Shown here: positions 7,701 to 9,567 of the stretch, piece after piece
Layout: the number at the start of each line of letters is the position of its first letter
How positions within the stretch are numbered: position 1 is the first letter of the stretch
Source of the DNA: Chryseobacterium gleum
Lineage (GTDB): Bacteria > Bacteroidota > Bacteroidia > Flavobacteriales_C > GCA-002722245
Assembly: GCA_945903925.1 (NCBI GenBank)
Contig: CAMDPJ010000076.1
Span: 1 to 9,567 of the forward strand
Length of the DNA: 9,567 bases
Direction: 5' to 3'
The notes under the pieces: model-generated
What the model saw: only the letters and a program-made list of their open reading frames with translations
What the model was told of the DNA's origin: nothing
Databases searched by the model: none
Translations under genes and position numbers: made by a program

Positions 7701-9041
7701 AGTAAACGGTTGTGTTGCCCATTCCTGCGTATAGATATCTGTTGGACAAGCCGAAGAATACCACACATAATCTGCATCATATCCTGCTATGCCACCATTC
7801 GCAGTTAGAGTGGTACTCGATCCATTACAAATATCCGTTGTTCCACTTATTGATGTAGGTGCATCTGATTGTTGATTAACTGTAACGGTTCCTGTTGCAC
7901 TATTTGCAGCAGCACATGAACCGCTTGTAATTACCGCTCTGTAGTAAGTGGTTGCTGTTAAGTTCGTCGCTGTTAATGTTGTTGTTGTATTAGCAATACT
8001 TGTAACTGCGGAAGCAAAAGTGCTTGAAGGTGAAGATTCCCAACGAGTAACATTTCCTGTATGACCGCTCAATGTTAATACAGTAGAGTTTGTTCCTGTA
8101 CATACTGTTGCGCTACCTGCAATAGTTCCTCCTACAGATGCCGCACTTACAGTTACTGTTCGGGTAGCAGTAGCATTAGAACAACCTCCTGTTCCTGTTA
8201 CGGTATATGTCATTGTAGCGGTTCCTGCTGCAACACCGCTTATTACTCCTGTTGATGCATTGATAGTGGCTATTCCTGTACTACCTGAACTCCAACTTCC
8301 TCCTACTACTGTAGAACTAAAAGTACTTGAACCTCCCAAACATATCCCTTGCGTACCACTTAATGTTCCTGCAGATGGGGCTGCGGTTACAGTAAACGCG
8401 CCCGAAGCATTACTTGTTGCCGTTGAACTATTACAACTTGATGTTACAACACATCTGTAGTACAATGTACCTGCAGATGTGTTTACTGGTGTGTAACTTG
8501 CACTGTTTGTTCCAACATTTGAAACCCCACTTGAAAAATTCGATTGTGTTGAAGACTGCCATTGATATGATAAAGTTGCTGAACCAGCAGCAGTAACTGA
8601 AAGAGCAGAAAATGCGGTTCCGTTTAAACAAGTTGAAGCGGAAGAAGTACTTGGATGTGAAGAAATTGAAGCGCTGGTGCAAGCACTACACGCTGATCCT
8701 TTTACCCAGTCGGTATAAGTTCCCGGTGTACCGCAAGTGGTGCAATATTGAGAGGGCGTGCGATCTTGGGTCCAATATTGTGCAGTGTATCTGAAGCCAT
8801 CATGTAAAACAACAGAACCTCCAGTGTATGCTGTACCACTCGACCAAGCAGCCGGACATTGACCTTTACCCTCATTCAAATTCAAGGCACAGATAACCAC
8901 AAGTAATAATTTAAGTTTTATTCCAAAATGGAATGGGGATAGTATAAAAGTTTTCAGCCCAAAACAAAGTACACCTTTATTTTTTTTACTAATTGTTTCA
9001 ATCTTATTAAAACAATTGAATTTGTTTAATTGAGCTTTCAT
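4800..9041 (-). CDS. Large multidomain T9SS cargo protein: chitin-binding-like, Ig-like, concanavalin-like and DUF8202-like modules
   Basis: The protein has 1413 residues from the ATG at 9039-9041. A TTG at 9080 would extend it by 13 codons but lies upstream of the promoter's -7 element, so it is rejected. Order: long basic leader then hydrophobic IKLKLLLVVICAL (41-53), cleavage near 60; CBM5/12-like module (about 61-97, AWSSGTAYTGGSVV, YWTQDRTP); Cys-rich link with two CxxC pairs (100-121); Ig-like (127-217); BIG2-like (220-297); Ig-like repeat A (303-389); Ig-like module (about 394-610) split by an inserted beta-rich domain (about 436-575); repeat A' (618-702); Ig-like (707-813); concanavalin/LamG-like (820-1035); region resembling DUF8202 (1038-1225); FN3-like LPVNLLSFDA (1231-1327); type A sorting domain (1334-1413, VFPNPMNEE ... 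GIYVFKIEKENG). T9SS would export it through the outer membrane, remove the tail and probably anchor it to the surface. No catalytic motif is seen. A polysaccharide-binding or adhesive role is inferred. It is Ser/Thr/Gly-rich and monocistronic. Confidence 0.92.
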   Translation of the reverse strand: MKAQLNKFNCFNKIETISKKNKGVLCFGLKTFILSPFHFGIKLKLLLVVICALNLNEGKGQCPAAWSSGTAYTGGSVVLHDGFRYTAQYWTQDRTPSQYCTTCGTPGTYTDWVKGSACSACTSASISSHPSTSSASTCLNGTAFSALSVTAAGSATLSYQWQSSTQSNFSSGVSNVGTNSASYTPVNTSAGTLYYRCVVTSSCNSSTATSNASGAFTVTAAPSAGTLSGTQGICLGGSSTFSSTVVGGSWSSGSTGIATINASTGVISGVAAGTATMTYTVTGTGGCSNATATRTVTVSAASVGGTIAGSATVCTGTNSTVLTLSGHTGNVTRWESSPSSTFASAVTSIANTTTTLTATNLTATTYYRAVITSGSCAAANSATGTVTVNQQSDAPTSISGTTDICNGSSTTLTANGGIAGYDADYVWYSSACPTDIYTQEWATQPFTLTNTTQNSLSNGVLNVTSTTDDPMITMSGLGSFDPSTYRYINIRYRVTAGTANDLEIFFFNTAHNNAVAGESVSEILVSDNTWRTVSLDMWTDPQYKTGGNITGWRFDCARAPFVTMDIDFISLSTQAFIGSGSTFSVSPTSTTNYYVSYKGGCNTTSCASTSVNVSPTSVGGTVAGSATVCTGTNTTTLTLSGHTGTITRWESSLDNFATAGTSIANTTTTLTATNLIATTTYRAVVTSGSCAAANSATAIVTVSPAVNYGTVASGNQTICNGATPSSMSVSGAVGSGSFTYQWYSQSGIVTAPTGSSTAGWTSLGTTGGANTATYTPASGISSSTTYACLVTPGGSPTCGTATWATSARQVTVSAPLSVSPGGVSDQLLVWLKADAGTSSLGTSWQDQGCNANHYATVSGPTVISNDINFNPAIEILSGGFNGPAGAAIGTSWTLFSVHRLLPSDANGRLIDGATGNNLLGNHGVYSNGIYLNGNPAEYEAGIATTTNTQTQTLYCYSRDNATGNIIVRVNGDLLKTFTSTNTASGIIWDLNQGAYAGESSDARMGEFIVFNKALSATEILKVEAYLATKYAIVLSNADGGTGGDFVSTGGTTYWDASASTAYSNEIVVLGKDANTGLTQKQSKSSDDSLRVYVGSFAAANTSNAGTITNDQSFLVLGHNNGKLKANYLSSLEKPSGITSRFQREWKVVNTNFTDNFTLRVQYDSSTAITLSHLRLLVDDDGNFSNATAYGTADGLTFSHGSIIISGISTSMIPSGSTKYITIGSTSTSTTLPVNLLSFDAVLQDGFVELSWETASEINNDHFVVERSNDGVNWTSFAKVKGAGNSNSTLSYFQADVANFTGVRYYRLTQVDFDGTKETFKAIDVSKIATAPFEIKVFPNPMNEEVKVSFFADKQGYSRFRIYAESGQEMYGGLVGTVQGENSFNFNTSSFTEGIYVFKIEKENGVVSTVKVVK
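6936..7190 (-). repeat. Intragenic Ig-like repeat, copy A' (second in the protein)
   Basis: This encodes VGGTVAGSATVCTGTN through to the AIVTV strand. It is closely similar in protein and DNA to the copy at 7875-8135. A 24-base block is identical in both (7109-7132 and 8054-8077), exactly 945 bases apart, which is 315 codons and in frame. Each copy has one Cys near the start (VCTGTN) and one near the end (SGSCAAAN). Confidence 0.85.
7317..7736 (-). other. Region encoding a nested beta-rich domain inside an Ig-like module
   Basis: An Ig-like module begins with DICNGSSTTLTANGG and VWYSSACPTD. Its expected continuation (GSGSTFSVSPTSTTNYYV, YKGGCNTTSC) appears only about 140 residues later. The intervening stretch has DPMITMSGLGSFDPSTYRYI, IRYRV, DNTWRTVSLDMW, ITGWRFDCA and MDIDFISL, the pattern of a jelly-roll, carbohydrate-binding-like sandwich. 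The boundaries are estimated by eye. Confidence 0.6.
7875..8135 (-). repeat. Intragenic Ig-like repeat, copy A (first in the protein)
   Basis: This encodes VGGTIAGSATVCTGTN through to the TGTVTVN strand and is the partner of the copy at 6936-7190. Shared runs include LTLSGHTG, RWESS, SIANTTTTLTATNL and TSGSCAAANSAT. The two copies flank the Ig-like module that carries the nested domain. Confidence 0.85.
8751..8861 (-). other. Region encoding a CBM5/12-like (chitin-binding type 3) module
   Basis: Right after the leader the protein reads CPAAWSSGTAYTGGSVV, then DGFRYTAQYWTQDRTPS. This matches the CBM5/12 pattern: W, then Y-x-G-G-x-x-V, then a G-x-x-Y strand, then YWTQ and Pro. Binding to chitin or a similar insoluble glycan is inferred from the family; the true ligand may differ. 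It is the only part of the cargo that suggests a ligand. Confidence 0.65.
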
Positions 9042-9066
9042 AACGATAACTGCAGAGGTATTGATG

Positions 9067-9097
9067 CAAAGATAGTGCAACGATCAATTGATGCAAA
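9067..9097 (-). promoter_or_regulatory. Promoter of the T9SS cargo gene
   Basis: The reverse strand has TTTG (9097-9094), a 19-base spacer and TATCTTTG (9074-9067). This is a full match to the Bacteroidota primary-sigma promoter (-33 TTTG, -7 TAnnTTTG). Transcription should start near 9060-9063, leaving about 20 bases of leader before the ATG at 9041. It shows that the upstream TTG at 9080 cannot be the start from this promoter. Confidence 0.7.
9083..9092. promoter_or_regulatory. Palindrome in the promoter spacer, possible operator
   Basis: ATCAATTGAT is a perfect 10-base palindrome inside the 19-base spacer between the -33 and -7 elements. A direct repeat of TTTGCATCAAT on the reverse strand (9097-9087 and 9070-9060, 27 bases apart) overlaps the -33 element with one copy and the -7 element with the other. 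A repressor site is an inference; no regulator gene is in view. Confidence 0.35.
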
Positions 9098-9271
9098 ACC
9101 ATAAAAGTGAATTTTTCTCTATTTTAAAAAGAGATTTATTTATCATAAAACACAGGTTATAAGAGTATTAAAACCGTCGATATCTTTTTTTAAAAAAATA
9201 AATTATTCCTAAAAATCCGTCGCCTCGACCCCCCGTCGCCTCGCTTAGGCTGCAATTGTTAGCAACACTTA
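9098..9271. other. AT-rich intergenic region upstream of the cargo promoter
   Basis: No gene is seen. It contains an imperfect palindrome at 9116-9134 (TCTCTATTTTAAAAAGAGA, eight of nine pairs), a T7A7 palindrome at 9185-9198 that would be intrinsically bent or a minor hairpin, and the GC-rich repeat element at 9208-9249, which contrasts sharply with its surroundings. Confidence 0.55.
9208..9249. repeat. GC-rich 42-bp repeat element, REP-like candidate
   Basis: Two direct copies of CCGTCGCCTCG (9217-9227 and 9233-9243, 16-base period) are separated by a C-run and enclosed by inverted ends CCTAA (9208-9212) and TTAGG (9245-9249). The reverse strand is G-rich with a six-G run. It lies 22 bases from the stop of a Y1/RAYT-type transposase fragment, the usual neighbour of REP elements. 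Whether it recurs in the genome is unknown. Confidence 0.5.
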
Positions 9272-9415
9272 TTAAATTCTTTCATACCCACTTCTCTCCA
9301 TCACCTCTTCTTTTACCAAACCTTTTCCATCACAATAATCAATTGCGCTGCTGTATAAATACTCTTCGGGCTGAGACACAATTCCTTGGAATATATAGGG
9401 ACGGTAGGTATTATC
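9272..9415 (-). pseudogene. C-terminal fragment of an IS200/RAYT-type (Y1) transposase
   Basis: A reverse-strand stretch of 47 codons between stops, with no ATG start, ends with TAA at 9272-9274. It contains GIVSQPEEYLYSSAIDY, then CDGKGLVKEEV. This resembles the end of REP-associated tyrosine transposases and other Y1_Tnp proteins, where a segment like NPVRAGIV-xxPEDYxYSSAxxY-xGxxGLL is conserved. The upstream NPV-like part is already altered (RPYIFQGIV), and the HUH and catalytic Tyr regions are absent. A stop at 9416-9418 closes the frame, so this is a relic that cannot transpose. Insertion and decay at the edge of the cargo gene's regulatory region is inferred. Confidence 0.6.
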
Positions 9416-9567
9416 TTAATGCTTCAACATTTATTTTCTTTTTTGGTCGCCCTTTTTTGTTGAAATTAAATGTTTTTCCTGTCATCTTTACTATTTTCTT
9501 AATATGATTATCCGCAATTGTACCAGTAATTATTAATTAAAGCGATTTTCAGCCTTTCAAAAAGTTG
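9416..9567. other. Non-coding remainder with one 24-codon ORF
   Basis: The only item is a minus-strand ORF at 9411-9485, starting MTGKTFNFNKKGRPKKKINV and ending in TAA. Its GRPKKK patch resembles an AT-hook or the linker before a resolvase-type helix-turn-helix. It is in a different frame from the transposase relic, and it is too short to call a gene. No other feature is supported up to the right edge. Confidence 0.4.

Noticed and set aside
6936..8135. Possible CRISPR-like or tandem repeat array
   Set aside because: There are two coding repeats of about 260 bases, 945 bases apart. They are protein-domain duplications with no short regular repeats and spacers.
8431..8682. Alternate-frame 83-residue ORF within the cargo gene
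   Set aside because: It overlaps a clearly coding frame, and its Cys/Phe-rich composition comes from out-of-frame reading of Ser/Thr-rich codons.
9042..9080. TTG start at 9080 adding 13 residues to the T9SS cargo
   Set aside because: It lies upstream of the -7 element at 9067-9074, so the main transcript would not contain it. The ATG at 9041 follows at a normal leader distance.
9411..9485. 24-codon minus-strand ORF with a GRPKKK patch
   Set aside because: Too short, and in a different frame from the transposase relic. The basic patch alone is not enough to assign a resolvase or AT-hook protein.
9256..9507. Plus-strand 83-residue ORF
   Set aside because: It is antisense to the transposase relic, whose reverse-strand frame gives recognisable protein. 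The plus frame shows no family motif.

Overview
The window looks like chromosomal DNA of a Bacteroidota bacterium (Flavobacteriia, Chitinophagia or a related class). Three independent signs agree: a long secreted protein ending in a type IX secretion (T9SS) type A sorting domain, a TonB-dependent receptor with an N-terminal carboxypeptidase-regulatory-like domain, and promoters of the Bacteroidota form TTTG-N19-TAnnTTTG. The DNA is moderately AT-rich, and the intergenic spaces are short and very AT-rich.

Layout. Bases 1-2072 (minus) hold a large secreted MORN/YwqK-like repeat protein whose 3' end lies beyond the left edge. It is open for 690 codons with no stop. Bases 2073-2144 are a short divergent promoter region. 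Bases 2145-4490 (plus) encode an orphan TonB-dependent outer-membrane receptor with a GTG start. Bases 4491-4799 are a convergent intergenic space with hairpins and an apparently bidirectional terminator. Bases 4800-9041 (minus) encode a 1413-residue T9SS cargo protein. In order it has a chitin-binding-like module, several Ig-like modules (two of them a recent in-frame duplication flanking a nested extra domain), a concanavalin-like lectin domain, a DUF8202-like region, an FN3-like linker and the T9SS tail. Its promoter (9067-9097) carries a palindrome in the spacer. Bases 9098-9567 are intergenic and hold a 42-bp GC-rich repeat element next to the broken C-terminus of an IS200/RAYT-type Y1 transposase.

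How the genes relate. All three intact genes encode envelope or exported proteins. The first two are divergent and the last two convergent, so each is probably its own transcription unit. No shared pathway is evident. The receptor has no SusD partner and no TonB/ExbBD genes nearby. The cargo has no recognisable catalytic domain and looks like a surface adhesin or polysaccharide-binding protein. I see no defence system, CRISPR array, RNA gene or intact mobile element. The most unusual points are the architecture of the cargo gene, its promoter, and the repeat plus transposase remnant at the right end.
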